Shown here one piece after another: positions 8,801 through 18,173 of a stretch of 64,000 nucleotides of DNA. The translations under genes were made by a program, and so were the position numbers. The DNA lies in contig NZ_CP052860.1 in the NCBI RefSeq assembly GCF_012935715.1, positions 3,968,001-4,032,000 of the forward strand, written 5' to 3'. The stretch is from Pseudomonas sp. ADAK13. GTDB taxonomy: Bacteria; Pseudomonadota; Gammaproteobacteria; Pseudomonadales; Pseudomonadaceae. The notes beneath the pieces are model-generated. The model was not told the DNA's origin, did no database searches, and saw only the letters and a program-made list of their open reading frames with translations. Each line of letters starts with the position of its first letter. Position 1 is the stretch's first letter.

Positions 8801-9991
8801 TCAGGCCTTGCGCCAGTTCAGAATCACCAGCGTCAACACCCCCGCCACAATCCCCCAGAACGCCGAACCGATGGAAAACAACGTCAGCCCTGACGCTGTG
8901 ACCATAAAGGTGATCAGCGCGGCTTCACGCTCCTTCGGCTCATTCATGGCGATGCTCAGGCCATTGATGATCGAGCCAAACAGCGCCAGTGCCGCAATCG
9001 ACAGCACCAGTTCCTTGGGCAGGGCGGCGAACAGCGCGGCCAGCGTTGCGCCAAACACCCCGGCAACCCCGTAGAAAATCCCGCACCAGACCGCAGCGGT
9101 ATAGCGCTTGTTACGGTCTTCATGGGCGTGGGGCCCGGTGCAGATCGCCGCGCTGATGGCCGCGAGGTTGATGCCATGGGAGCCAAACGGCGCAAGCACC
9201 AGCGAGGCCAGGCCGGTGGTGGTGATCAGGGGCGAGGCGGGCACGTTATAGCCATCGGCCCGCAGCACCGCGACCCCCGGCATGTTTTGCGAGGTCATGG
9301 CCACCACGAACAGCGGGATGCCGATGCTGATGGTCGCCGCCAGAGAGAAGTGTGGCGTGGTCCACACCGGCGTCGCCACTTCCAGGTGGAAACCGCTGAA
9401 GTCCAGCAACCCCATCAGCCCGGACAACGCCGTGCCGATCAGCAGCGCGGCGAGCACGGCATAACGCGGCGACAGACGCTTGATGACCAGGTAAGTGAAG
9501 AACATCCCCAGTACCAGCCCGGTACGGTGCTGCGCGGCGACGAAAATCTCGCTGCCGATCTTGAACAGAATCCCCGCCAGCAAGGCCGCCGCCAGGGAAG
9601 CCGGGATGCGCTTGACGAGCTTTTCGAAGCTGCCGGTGAGCCCGCAGATCGTCACCAGCACCGCGCAGGTGATGTAGGCGCCGATGGCTTCGCCGTAACT
9701 CACGCCGCCCAGGCTGGTGATCAACAGCGCCGCGCCCGGGGTCGACCAGGCAATGGTGATCGGCGTGCGGTAGCGCAAGGACAGGCCGATGCTGCACACC
9801 GCCATGCCGATGGAGATCGCCCAGATCCACGAGGAAATCTGCGCCGTGGTCAGGCCGGCGGCTTGTCCGGCTTGAAACATCAGCACCAGGGAGCTGGTGT
9901 AGCCGGTCATCATGGCAATGAAACCGGCGACGATGGCCGAAGGCGAAGTGTCGGCCAGTGGGCGTAATCGCGCTTGGGGGACGTCTGACAT
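8801..9991 (-). CDS. benE: BenE-family benzoate/H+ symporter-type transporter
   Basis: 396-residue, very hydrophobic inner-membrane protein with about 11-12 predicted helices, matching the BenE family of benzoate/proton symporters. Family-like segments are PSAIVAGFIAMMTGYTSS near the N-terminus, WSTPGAALL, FVVAMTSQNMPG and the long conserved APFGSHGINLAAISAAICTG. No benzoate degradation genes are nearby; the flanking purine genes instead raise the possibility of another aromatic or nucleobase substrate, which is inference only. It diverges from a GntR regulator across about 230 bases, the usual layout for a regulator and its target. Confidence 0.85.
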   Translation of the reverse strand: MSDVPQARLRPLADTSPSAIVAGFIAMMTGYTSSLVLMFQAGQAAGLTTAQISSWIWAISIGMAVCSIGLSLRYRTPITIAWSTPGAALLITSLGGVSYGEAIGAYITCAVLVTICGLTGSFEKLVKRIPASLAAALLAGILFKIGSEIFVAAQHRTGLVLGMFFTYLVIKRLSPRYAVLAALLIGTALSGLMGLLDFSGFHLEVATPVWTTPHFSLAATISIGIPLFVVAMTSQNMPGVAVLRADGYNVPASPLITTTGLASLVLAPFGSHGINLAAISAAICTGPHAHEDRNKRYTAAVWCGIFYGVAGVFGATLAALFAALPKELVLSIAALALFGSIINGLSIAMNEPKEREAALITFMVTASGLTLFSIGSAFWGIVAGVLTLVILNWRKA

Positions 9992-10224
9992 GGGGCGGTG
10001 TTCCTTATGCCTGGGGCTTTTTGTAGGAGCGAATGCAGAATCAAGCCTAAACTCAAACGTAACGATTCATTGCAATACAGCCGGCGCCGCAAACAGCCGT
10101 ACAGTGTGTTGGCGCAATGGGTTGTGTACAATGTGCGCTGATTTTACGCGATACTTGCCAGCGACCCTCTGTGCCGTATTACAGTCAACGTCAATTCGCC
10201 GCCGTTCTCCCGACCCGAGTGCCC

Positions 10225-10989
10225 ATGAACGAACAGTTGCAGCCCCTCAAGAAACAACCGCGAGCCGGTAAGGCCGGTCGCAGTGGAACCCAGGACGATA
10301 TCGTCTACGCGCATATCTTCGAGGCGATCCTCGAACAACGCCTGGCGCCCGGTACCAAATTGAGTGAAGAAGCGCTGGGCGAAATCTTTGGCGTGAGCCG
10401 CACCATCATTCGCCGCGCGCTGTCGCGCCTGGCCCATGAAGGCGTGGTACTGCTGCGGCCCAATCGCGGCGCGGTAGTGGCCAGCCCGAGTGTCGAGGAA
10501 GCCCGCCAGGTGTTCCTCGCCCGGCGCCTGGTGGAGCGTGCGATCACTGAGTTGGCGGTGCAGCATGCCACGGCCGAGCAACTGGCCGAGTTGCGGCAGA
10601 TGGTCAACGACGAGCGCGACAGCTTTTCCCGTGGCGATCGCGGCGCGGGTATCCGGCTTTCCGGCGAGTTCCACCTGAAACTGGCCGAAGCGGCGAAGAA
10701 CGCGCCGCTGATCAGCTTCCAGCGCAGCCTGGTGTCCCAGACTTCGTTGATCATCGCCCAGTACGAAAGCGGCAACCGCTCGCACTGTTCCTACGATGAG
10801 CACACCCAGTTGATCGACGCGATCGAAGCGCGGGATGCGGATCTGGCCGTGAACCTGATGATGCACCACATGGATCACATCGACAGCAAACTCAACCTCG
10901 ACGAGGAAAGTGCGTCGGATGACCTGCATGCGGTGTTCTCGCATTTGTTGCAGACCAAGAAGCCGGGGCGCTCGTCTGTAAAGTTGTAA
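10225..10989 (+). CDS. GntR/FCD-family transcriptional regulator
   Basis: 254-residue regulator with an N-terminal winged helix (about 18-85: LSEEALGEIFGVSRTIIRRAL, then LLRPNRGAVVASPS) and a C-terminal all-helical FCD ligand domain (about 90-225) with the metal/ligand histidines EFH, H…YDEH and MMHHMDHI. I chose the ATG at 10225 (MNEQLQPLKKQ) because the upstream extension to 10117 is poor in family-like residues. It diverges from the BenE-type transporter and precedes the guaD–xdh cluster. In P. aeruginosa a GntR regulator occupies the same place beside guaD (PA1520/PA1521). It may control purine use; the ligand is unknown. Confidence 0.85.
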   Translation: MNEQLQPLKKQPRAGKAGRSGTQDDIVYAHIFEAILEQRLAPGTKLSEEALGEIFGVSRTIIRRALSRLAHEGVVLLRPNRGAVVASPSVEEARQVFLARRLVERAITELAVQHATAEQLAELRQMVNDERDSFSRGDRGAGIRLSGEFHLKLAEAAKNAPLISFQRSLVSQTSLIIAQYESGNRSHCSYDEHTQLIDAIEARDADLAVNLMMHHMDHIDSKLNLDEESASDDLHAVFSHLLQTKKPGRSSVKL

Positions 10990-11000
10990 ACCCGATCAAA

Positions 11001-11092
11001 AATGTGGGAGCTGGCTTGACTGCGATAGCATCACCTCGGTATCACTGATACACCGAGGTGTCTGCATCGCAGGCAAGCCAGCTCCCACATTT
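11001..11092. repeat. REP-type inverted repeat pair (TGTGGGAGC family)
   Basis: Two outward copies of AATGTGGGAGCTGGCTTG in inverted orientation (11001-11018 and about 11074-11092) enclose a smaller hairpin, CACCTCGGT/ACCGAGGTG. This is the typical layout of paired palindromic REP elements of fluorescent pseudomonads. It lies between the convergent ends of the GntR gene and guaD and could also stop transcription. Confidence 0.8.
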
Positions 11093-11112
11093 GTTTTGGG
11101 GTGTTTGCTGAA

Positions 11113-12417
11113 TCAGCGTTGGTGCACCAATTGCCCCGCCGCATACGTCTGCAACACCGCCCGGTCATCCCCCAGCGTCATCAACACAAACAGCGTCTCG
11201 GCGATGTTATTGGCCTGCTTCAGGCGATAGCTGAGCAGTGGCGTGGCGTTGTAATCCAGCACCAAAAAGTCTGCGTCAGTGCCCGGTTGCAACGTGCCGA
11301 TCTTGTCTTCCAGCCGCAGCGCCCGCGCACCGCCCAAGGTGGCCAGGTACAGCGACTTGAACGGGCTCAACCGCGCGCCTTGCAACTGCATCACCTTGTA
11401 AGCTTCGTTCAGGGTTTGCAGCAGCGAGAAGCTGGTGCCGCCACCGACATCCGTACCCAGGCCGACATTCAGCTTGTGCTTCTCGGCCATCGGCAGGTTG
11501 AACAACCCGCTGCCCAGGAAGAAGTTCGACGTCGGGCAGAACGCGACTGCCGAACCCGCTTCCGCCAGCCGTGCGCATTCGTCGTCACACAGGTGCACGC
11601 CGTGGGCGAACACCGAGCGCTCGCCCAGCAGTTTGTAATGGTCGTACACGTCCAGGTAGCCGCTGCGCTCCGGGAACAGTTCCTTCACCCATTCCACTTC
11701 CTGCAGGTTTTCACTGATGTGGGTCTGCATATACAGGTCCGGGTATTCCCCCAGCAACTGCCCGGCAAGGGTCAGTTGTTCGGGCGTACTGGTCGGTGCG
11801 AAACGTGGCGTCACCGCGTAGTGCAAACGGCCCTTGCCATGCCAGCGCTCGATCAGTGCCTTGCTTTCTGCGTAGCCGGATTCCGCGGTGTCGGTCAGAT
11901 AGTCCGGCGCGTTGCGGTCCATCATCACTTTGCCGGCGATCATCCGCAGGTCGAGCTTCTCGGCGGCTTCAAAAAACGAGTTCACGGACTGCGGGTGCAC
12001 GCTGCCGAATACCAGCGCGGTGGTGGTGCCGTTGCGCAGCAGTTCCTTGATGAAAATCCCCGCGACTTCTTCGGCGTGGGCCTTGTCGGCGAACTGGCTT
12101 TCACACGGGAAGGTGTAGGTGTTGAGCCAGTCCAGCAACTGCTCGCCATAGGCGCCGACCATGCCGGTTTGCGGCAGGTGAATGTGGGTGTCGATCAGGC
12201 CGGGGGTGATCAGCGCGTCCTGATAATGGGTGACCTCGATGTCGGCGGGCAGGCTGGGGAGTAATTCGCTGGCGTGGCCGAGGGCGCTGATCTGGCCGTT
12301 GTCGATCACCAGCAGGCCGTCTTCGAAATACTCGTAGGAGGCTTCGATTCCTACCTCGGCAGGGTCGGCGATGCTGTGCAAGATGGCGGCACGGTAGGCT
12401 TTTCGTGTCAAAGGCAT
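11113..12417 (-). CDS. guaD: guanine deaminase
   Basis: Zinc amidohydrolase converting guanine to xanthine, feeding the xanthine dehydrogenase encoded just upstream. 434 residues from the ATG at 12417 (MPLTRKAYRAAIL), which matches the family start better than the longer frame. Metal and substrate residues are visible: the HIHLPQTG motif (first two zinc histidines), QTHISE, VFAHGVHL and GLGTDVGGG (catalytic Asp), followed by LATLGGARAL. It is the last gene of the xdhA–xdhB–xdhC–guaD minus-strand unit, only 7 bases after xdhC, so probably co-transcribed with it. Confidence 0.95.
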   Translation of the reverse strand: MPLTRKAYRAAILHSIADPAEVGIEASYEYFEDGLLVIDNGQISALGHASELLPSLPADIEVTHYQDALITPGLIDTHIHLPQTGMVGAYGEQLLDWLNTYTFPCESQFADKAHAEEVAGIFIKELLRNGTTTALVFGSVHPQSVNSFFEAAEKLDLRMIAGKVMMDRNAPDYLTDTAESGYAESKALIERWHGKGRLHYAVTPRFAPTSTPEQLTLAGQLLGEYPDLYMQTHISENLQEVEWVKELFPERSGYLDVYDHYKLLGERSVFAHGVHLCDDECARLAEAGSAVAFCPTSNFFLGSGLFNLPMAEKHKLNVGLGTDVGGGTSFSLLQTLNEAYKVMQLQGARLSPFKSLYLATLGGARALRLEDKIGTLQPGTDADFLVLDYNATPLLSYRLKQANNIAETLFVLMTLGDDRAVLQTYAAGQLVHQR

Positions 12418-12424
12418 GGTCGTC

Positions 12425-13267
12425 TCAGTTAGTCGCTTGGCTGCGGCGCGAAACCGGCAGCAGTTTGGCAATGGGTTCGGCGCTTGCAGTGTGCTGGCCG
12501 AAGTTGGCGTTATAGGTGGCGATGATTTCGCCGGCGATGGAGATGGCGATTTCCACAGGCAATTTGCCTTTGACCTCAGTCAGCCCCATCGGGCAATGCA
12601 TGCGTTGCAGTTGCGCGGTGTCGAAACCGCGATCCCGCAGGCGATGTTCGAACTTGACGCGCTTGGTCTTCGAACCGATCAGGCCGAAGTAGGTGAAGTC
12701 ATTGCGCTTGAGCAGGGCGGCGGTCAGTTCCAGGTCCAGGGCGTGGTTGTGGGTCATGACGATGCAGTAACTGCCCACAGGCAAGTTGTCGATTTCATCC
12801 ACCGGCTCTTCGCTGACGATTTTACGCACGCCCTGAGGGATGTGTTCCGGGAATTCCTGTTCCCTGGAATCGATCCAGCGCACCCGGCACGGCAGGCTGG
12901 CCAGCAACGGCACCAGCGCGCGGCCCACGTGGCCGGCGCCGAACACCGCGATCTGCGCCTGCACCTGGCCCATCGGTTCGAACAACAAAACCGTCACGCC
13001 GCCGCAGCACTGGCCCAGGCTGGCGCCGAGGCTGAAGCGCTCCAGGTGGGTGTTCTGCTGGCCGCGCACGAGCATGTCCCGGGCGATCTGCATGGCCTTG
13101 TATTCCAGGTGCCCGCCACCGATGGTGTCGAACGTGTGGGCGGCACTGATGACCATCTTTGAGCCGGCATTGCGTGGCGTGGAGCCGAGCTCTTCGATGA
13201 TGGTCACCAGCACGCAGGGTTCACCCTGGTTCTGCAGGTCGGCGAGGGCGCTGATCCAGTTGTTCAT
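12425..13267 (-). CDS. xdhC: xanthine dehydrogenase accessory protein XdhC
   Basis: 280-residue accessory protein that binds molybdenum cofactor, helps its sulfuration and inserts it into XdhB. It has the N-terminal XdhC/CoxI domain (PCVLVTIIEELGSTPRNAGSKM, IGGGHLEYKA) and a C-terminal Rossmann domain with AVFGAGHVGRALVPLLASL. The GQCCGG cysteine pair (about residue 87) is typical. Start chosen at 13267 (MNNWISALADL); the longer frame reads into a REP element. It is separated from xdhB by 123 bases containing paired REP repeats. Confidence 0.94.
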   Translation of the reverse strand: MNNWISALADLQNQGEPCVLVTIIEELGSTPRNAGSKMVISAAHTFDTIGGGHLEYKAMQIARDMLVRGQQNTHLERFSLGASLGQCCGGVTVLLFEPMGQVQAQIAVFGAGHVGRALVPLLASLPCRVRWIDSREQEFPEHIPQGVRKIVSEEPVDEIDNLPVGSYCIVMTHNHALDLELTAALLKRNDFTYFGLIGSKTKRVKFEHRLRDRGFDTAQLQRMHCPMGLTEVKGKLPVEIAISIAGEIIATYNANFGQHTASAEPIAKLLPVSRRSQATN

Positions 13268-13301
13268 GTTTACCTCAGCATCTCTGTTGTCAGTTCGACC
13301 G

Positions 13302-13376
13302 CTATCGCAGGCAAGCCAGCTCCCACATTTGATCGGGTTCACACATCAAAATGTGGGAGCCGGGCTTGCCCGCGAA
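13302..13376. repeat. REP-type inverted repeat between xdhC and xdhB
   Basis: A copy of the TGTGGGAGC…GGCTTGCC repeat in one orientation (GGCAAGCCAGCTCCCACATTT, up to about 13330) faces a second copy (AAATGTGGGAGCC… from about 13350). It sits inside the xdh operon, between xdhB and xdhC. Confidence 0.75.
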
Positions 13377-13390
13377 GGCAGCGCCTCGGT

Positions 13391-15790
13391 CTAGAGCGAA
13401 GCCAGCTCGGTTTCGGTTTCCACAGCTTTTGCGGCGGTCAGTTGGCGCATCTGCTCACAGCCCCACAACACCCGCTCCGGGGTCGCCGGTGCATCAATCT
13501 TCGGCTGATGGCGATAGTCACCCAGGCTCGCCACGGCATCCTTGATCGCACACCACGAGGCGATGCCGAGCATGAACGGCGGCTCACCCACGGCCTTGGA
13601 GTGGAACACCGTGTCTTCCGGGTTCTTGCGGTTTTCCACCAGCTTCACCCGCAGGTCCAGCGGCATGTCGGCCACGGCCGGGATCTTGTAGCTGGCCGGG
13701 CCGTTGGTCATCAGCTTGCCCTTGTTATTCCAGACCAGCTCTTCCATGGTCAGCCAGCCCATGCCCTGGATGAAGCCGCCTTCGACCTGGCCGATGTCGA
13801 TGGCCGGGTTCAGCGAGGCACCCACATCGTGCAGGATGTCGGTGCGCAGCATTTTGTATTCGCCGGTCAGCGTGTCGACGATCACCTCACAACAGGCCGC
13901 GCCGAAGGCGAAGTAGTAGAACGGCCGACCGCGTGCCTGGCTACGGTCGTAGAAGATTTTCGGAGTCTTGTAGAAACCGGTGCTCGACAGCGACACCTGG
14001 GCGAAATACGCCTGCTGGATCAGCGCCTCAAACGTCAGGATATGATCGCGAACCCGCACATGCCCGTTGTGGAATTCAACGTCGGCCTCGCTGACTTCAT
14101 ACTTGCGCGCGGCAAATTCCACCAGGCGTTGCTTGATGGTTTCGGCAGCATTCTGCGCGGCCTTGCCGTTCAAGTCGGCACCGCTGGAAGCGGCCGTCGG
14201 CGAGGTGTTGGGCACCTTGTCGGTGTTGGTGGCGGTGATCTGCACGCGGTCGATTTCCACCTGGAATATCTCGGCCACCACTTGCGCGACCTTGATGTTC
14301 AAGCCCTGGCCCATCTCGGTGCCGCCGTGGTTCAGGTGGATGCTGCCGTCGGTGTAGATGTGGATCAGCGCACCGGCCTGGTTGAGGAAGCTGGCGGTGA
14401 ACGAAATCCCGAATTTCACCGGGGTCAGCGCCAGGCCTTTTTTCAGGATCGGGCTGTTGGCGTTGTAGCGACGGATCGCTTCGCGGCGCTCGGCATACTG
14501 GCTGCTGTGTTCGAGTTCGGCGGTCATCTCTTCGAGCATGTTGTGCTCGACGGTCTGGTAGTAGTGGGTGACGTTGCGCTCGGTCTTGCCGTAGTAGTTG
14601 GCCTTGCGCACGGCCAGCGGATCGAGCGCAAGGTGGCGCGCAATGGCGTCCATCACTTCCTCGATGGCGACCATGCCCTGGGGCCCGCCGAAGCCACGGT
14701 AAGCCGTATTGGACGCGGTGTTGGTCTTGCAACGGTGACCGTTGACCGTGGCATCGCCCAGGTAATACGAGTTGTCGGAGTGGAACATGGCACGGTCGAC
14801 AATCGAGTTCGACAGGTCCGGCGAGCAGCCACAGTTGCCCGCCAGGTCCAGATTGATACCGTGCAGGCGGCCGGTGTCGTCGAAGCCCACGTCGTACTCG
14901 ATGTAGAACGGGTGGCGCTTGCCGGTCATCAGCATGTCTTCGACCCGTGGCAAGCGCATTTTGGTTGGCTGGCCGGTGAGGCGTGCGACCACCGCGCACA
15001 GGCACGCCGGGCTGGCCGCCTGGGTTTCCTTGCCGCCAAAACCACCGCCCATGCGGCGCATGTCGACGACGATTTTGTTCATGGACACGTCGAGGACTTC
15101 GGCCACCAGTTTCTGCACTTCGGTAGGGTTTTGCGTGGAGCAGTAGACGATCATGCCGCCGTCCTCGGTCGGCATCACCGAAGAGATTTGGGTTTCCAGG
15201 TAGAAGTGTTCCTGGCCACCGATGTGCAGGGTGCCCTGGATACGATTTTTTGCGGTCGCCAGCGCGCCGGCGGAATCACCGCGTTGGTGCGTATGGCTGT
15301 CCAGCACGAAATGCTTTTTGCGAAACGCCTCGACCACGTCCAGCACCGGCTCCAGGTCTTCGTATTCGATCACGGCGGCCATGGCGGCTTTGCGCGCGGT
15401 TTCCAGGTCGCGGGCGGCAACCGCCAGCACCACCTGGCCGACAAACTGCACAGTGTCGATGGCCAGCAGCGGGTCACCGGGCATCAGCGGGCCGATGTCT
15501 TTCAGGCCCGGTACGTCTTCGTGGGTGATGACGATGCGCACGCCGTCGAAGGCGTAGCAGGGCGCGGTGTCGATGCTGATGATCTTCGCGTGGGCGCGGT
15601 CCGACATGCGTGCATACAGGTGCAACTGGTTGGGGAATTCCAGGCGATCATCGATGTACTGCGCCTCGCCCGAGACGTGCTTGGCGGCGCTGTCGTGCTT
15701 GACGCTGCGACCGACTCCGCTGGTCAGGTCCTTGGCAAACAGTTCGGCGAGTTCGGCCTGGGATTTTTCCACGGCGTGATGGTTAGACAT
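13391..15790 (-). CDS. xdhB: xanthine dehydrogenase, molybdopterin-binding subunit
   Basis: 799-residue large subunit of xanthine dehydrogenase; it carries the molybdenum cofactor and oxidises hypoxanthine to xanthine and urate in the cytoplasm. Family features include the N-terminal HVSGEAQYIDD and YARMSDRAHAKI, the FYLETQ segment, GGGFGGKETQ, AYRGFGGPQG (Moco-binding) and the C-terminal AVGEPPFMLG with the catalytic-type Glu. The start at 15790 overlaps the 3' end of xdhA by 8 bases, so translation is likely coupled. Length fits the bacterial XdhB subunit (about 780-800). Confidence 0.96.
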   Translation of the reverse strand: MSNHHAVEKSQAELAELFAKDLTSGVGRSVKHDSAAKHVSGEAQYIDDRLEFPNQLHLYARMSDRAHAKIISIDTAPCYAFDGVRIVITHEDVPGLKDIGPLMPGDPLLAIDTVQFVGQVVLAVAARDLETARKAAMAAVIEYEDLEPVLDVVEAFRKKHFVLDSHTHQRGDSAGALATAKNRIQGTLHIGGQEHFYLETQISSVMPTEDGGMIVYCSTQNPTEVQKLVAEVLDVSMNKIVVDMRRMGGGFGGKETQAASPACLCAVVARLTGQPTKMRLPRVEDMLMTGKRHPFYIEYDVGFDDTGRLHGINLDLAGNCGCSPDLSNSIVDRAMFHSDNSYYLGDATVNGHRCKTNTASNTAYRGFGGPQGMVAIEEVMDAIARHLALDPLAVRKANYYGKTERNVTHYYQTVEHNMLEEMTAELEHSSQYAERREAIRRYNANSPILKKGLALTPVKFGISFTASFLNQAGALIHIYTDGSIHLNHGGTEMGQGLNIKVAQVVAEIFQVEIDRVQITATNTDKVPNTSPTAASSGADLNGKAAQNAAETIKQRLVEFAARKYEVSEADVEFHNGHVRVRDHILTFEALIQQAYFAQVSLSSTGFYKTPKIFYDRSQARGRPFYYFAFGAACCEVIVDTLTGEYKMLRTDILHDVGASLNPAIDIGQVEGGFIQGMGWLTMEELVWNNKGKLMTNGPASYKIPAVADMPLDLRVKLVENRKNPEDTVFHSKAVGEPPFMLGIASWCAIKDAVASLGDYRHQPKIDAPATPERVLWGCEQMRQLTAAKAVETETELASL

Positions 15791-17231
15791 AAGCGGTCAC
15801 CCGAGTCTGGATGTGCGGCGTTTGCAGTTCGATGAAGTATTTGCGCAGCAGGTTCTGTGCGCTGAGCAGGCGGTATTCCTTGCTCGCACGGAAGTCCGAC
15901 AGCGGGGTGAAATCTTCGGCCAGCGCAGCGCAGGCTTTTTCCACGGTGGCGGAATTCCAGGTGGCACCTTTCAGCACCGCTTCGCAATTCTTCGCACGTT
16001 TCGGGGTGGCGGCCATGCCACCGAACGCAACCCGGGCGTCGCGGATAACGCCGTTATCGATCTTCAGGTTAAAGGCGGCGCAGACTGCGGAAATGTCATC
16101 GTCCAGGCGCTTGGACACCTTGTAGGCACGGAACAGCGGCACGCCTTTGGGCACGATGATTTTTTCGATGAATTCGCTGTCCTGACGCGCGGTGACACGG
16201 TAGTCGATGAAGTAGTCTTCCAGGGCCAGGGTGCGGCGGGTGTTGCCCTTGCACAGCACGATCTGCGCACCGAGGGCGATCAGCAGCGGCGGCGAGTCAC
16301 CGATGGGCGAGGCGTTGCCGATATTGCCGCCCAGGGTGCCCTGGTTGCGGATCTGCAGCGAGGCGAAGCGGTGGAGCAGTTCGCCGAAGTCCGGGTATTC
16401 GTTATTGAGGGCCGTGTAGCAATCGGACAGCGACGTGGCCGCGCCGATCTCCAGGCGGTCGTCAAAGCTTTCGATGCGCTTCATTTCTTCGATATTGCCG
16501 ACGTAGATCATCACCGGCAGCGTGCGGTGGAACTGGGTGACTTCCAGCGCCAGGTCAGTGCCGCCCGCCAACAGCCGGGCTTGTGGGTACGCGTCGTAAA
16601 GGTCGGCCAGGTCGGCGACGGTCAACGGCACCAGGCAACGTTTGTCGCCGCTGTTCAGTTCACCGGTTTGCGTCGGGGCGATGGCTTTCAGGCGGGCGAT
16701 CGTCTCGGCCTGGCGGCTGTCGAACTGGTCTTGGGGTTTGTTGCAGCAGGCCTGTTCGGCAGCCGCGAGAATCGGGCGATAGCCGGTGCAGCGGCAGAGG
16801 TTGCCGGCCAGGGCTTCGTGGGCTTTCTGGCTGTCGGGTGCATCACTGTTCTTCTGCAGGGCGAACAGTGACATCACAAAGCCCGGGGTGCAGAAGCCGC
16901 ATTGCGAACCGTGGCACTCCACCATGGCTTGTTGCACGCTGTGGAGTTGGCCCTGGTGCTTGAGGTCTTCGACGCTGATCAGTTGTTTGCCGTGCAGGGA
17001 CGAGACAAAGGTCAGGCACGAGTTGAGGCTGCGATAGCGAATCTGCTCCGCGCCCTGATCGTCGGTGTGCAACTCGCCGACCACCACGGTGCAGGCGCCA
17101 CAGTCGCCGCTGGCGCAGCCTTCCTTGGTGCCGGATTTGCCCAGGTGCTCACGCAAATAGTTGAGCACGGTCAGGTTCGGGTCCAGGGCGTGCTCGCTAC
17201 GGAGCTCCTGGTTTAGTAAAAACTGGATCAC
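15783..17231 (-). CDS. xdhA: xanthine dehydrogenase, FeS/FAD subunit
   Basis: 482-residue small subunit that passes electrons from XdhB through two [2Fe-2S] clusters to FAD. The first cluster motif is GCASGDCGACTVV (about 38-50) plus a later Cys in LNSC; the second is QCGFCTPG and CRCTGY (about 112-154). The FAD domain follows, with LLAGGTDLALEV, QIRNQGTLGGNIGNASPIGD and a C-terminal CO-dehydrogenase flavoprotein region. First gene of the unit xdhA–xdhB–xdhC–guaD; its promoter must lie in 17232-17511, which contains a paired palindrome at 17291-17327. Confidence 0.96.
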   Translation of the reverse strand: MIQFLLNQELRSEHALDPNLTVLNYLREHLGKSGTKEGCASGDCGACTVVVGELHTDDQGAEQIRYRSLNSCLTFVSSLHGKQLISVEDLKHQGQLHSVQQAMVECHGSQCGFCTPGFVMSLFALQKNSDAPDSQKAHEALAGNLCRCTGYRPILAAAEQACCNKPQDQFDSRQAETIARLKAIAPTQTGELNSGDKRCLVPLTVADLADLYDAYPQARLLAGGTDLALEVTQFHRTLPVMIYVGNIEEMKRIESFDDRLEIGAATSLSDCYTALNNEYPDFGELLHRFASLQIRNQGTLGGNIGNASPIGDSPPLLIALGAQIVLCKGNTRRTLALEDYFIDYRVTARQDSEFIEKIIVPKGVPLFRAYKVSKRLDDDISAVCAAFNLKIDNGVIRDARVAFGGMAATPKRAKNCEAVLKGATWNSATVEKACAALAEDFTPLSDFRASKEYRLLSAQNLLRKYFIELQTPHIQTRVTAYV

Positions 17232-17290
17232 GGAAGGCCTCGCAGACTCATTATTGTTGTTAACCGCTTTGCGCCGAATCTAGTCATGTC

Positions 17291-17327
17291 TGACTTTTCG
17301 GTCAACGATTTTCTGACCGAAAGGTCA
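17291..17327. promoter_or_regulatory. paired palindromic operator candidate between xdhA and GntR gene
   Basis: TGACTTTTCGGTCA at 17291-17304 and TGACCGAAAGGTCA at 17314-17327 are inverted copies of each other (13 of 14 bases), separated by 9 bases, and each is itself a TGAC-N6-GTCA dyad. The element lies 60-96 bases upstream of the xdhA ATG in the region shared with the divergent GntR gene, so it is a natural operator candidate for that regulator. Confidence 0.6.
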
Positions 17328-17511
17328 AGAAAATGCGATCTCAACATCTTTAATTATGGTCCAGTTCTCTGGAACCGCCGTTTTTGGGGGCTTCTGGACT
17401 TTAACGGCTGCTTATTTCATGCCAAATTCTGGTTTGTGGGCCCAGCGCCATCAGCGGGCATTTGCGCTACACTGCCGCGCTTGTACCGATAGACGATTTT
17501 GAAGGGAAAAC

Positions 17512-18171
17512 ATGACGTTCAAGGCGCCGGATAGTCTTGCCGAGCAAATCGCTCACCACCTCGCCGAACGTATCATTCGCGGCGACCTCAAGCCTGGGGA
17601 GCGGATCCAGGAGCAGAAGGTCACACTGGCGCTCAATGTCAGCCGTGGCTCCGTGCGCGAAGCCTTGCTGATCCTTGAGCGCCGGCACTTGATCGCGATC
17701 CTGCCGCGCCGTGGCGCCCACGTCACCGAGCTGACTGCCCACAAGGTGCAGAGCCTGTGCACGCTGATGGGCGAGCTGTACATCCTGCTGGGCAACGCCG
17801 TCGCCGCCGGCTGGCAGACCCAGGCCGACATGGCGCCGTTCGTGCAGATCCAGCAGCGCCTGATCGCCAGCTTCGAGCGCCAGGACATCCGCGCCTTCGT
17901 CGAAGAAAGCTTCAACGTGATGCGCGCCGCCTATCCGTTCGCCAACAATCCGTATTTGCAGGAAACCGTCGAGAACCTGCAGCCGGCGATGAACCGCGCC
18001 TATTACCTGGCGCTGGATCAACGCAAGGCGTCCATGAGCGAGTACCTGGTGCTGTTTGAGCAATTGCTCGCCGCCGTGCTGGCCCGTGACCTGCCGCAGA
18101 TTCGCCAGGTGCTCTCGGCTTACGGCGAGCGCAGCTGCTCGCTGGTCATCGCTGCGTTGGCGGACGCCTAA
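17512..18171 (+). CDS. GntR/FCD-family regulator, probable xdh regulator
   Basis: 219-residue GntR-family regulator. The winged helix spans about residues 8-72 (LAEQIAHHLAERIIRGDLKPGERI, LNVSRGSVREALLILERR, LPRRGAHVTEL); the C-terminal FCD-like helical domain follows from about 78. Compared with the other GntR protein at 10225, the ligand domain lacks an obvious cluster of metal-binding histidines, so the effector may bind without metal. GAAGGGA before the ATG is a good ribosome-binding site. It diverges from xdhA and ends 2 bases before the smc start, so smc may be partly transcribed with it. The xdh role is inferred from position. Confidence 0.85.
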   Translation: MTFKAPDSLAEQIAHHLAERIIRGDLKPGERIQEQKVTLALNVSRGSVREALLILERRHLIAILPRRGAHVTELTAHKVQSLCTLMGELYILLGNAVAAGWQTQADMAPFVQIQQRLIASFERQDIRAFVEESFNVMRAAYPFANNPYLQETVENLQPAMNRAYYLALDQRKASMSEYLVLFEQLLAAVLARDLPQIRQVLSAYGERSCSLVIAALADA

Positions 18172-18173
18172 GC

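Noticed and set aside
10117..10224. N-terminal extension of the first GntR regulator
   Set aside because: No family similarity and lies over the likely promoter; ATG at 10225 gives the expected N-terminus.
13442..15835. 797-codon open frame on the plus strand
   Set aside because: Antisense of xdhB; composition is Val/Gly/His/Arg-rich without any family motif.
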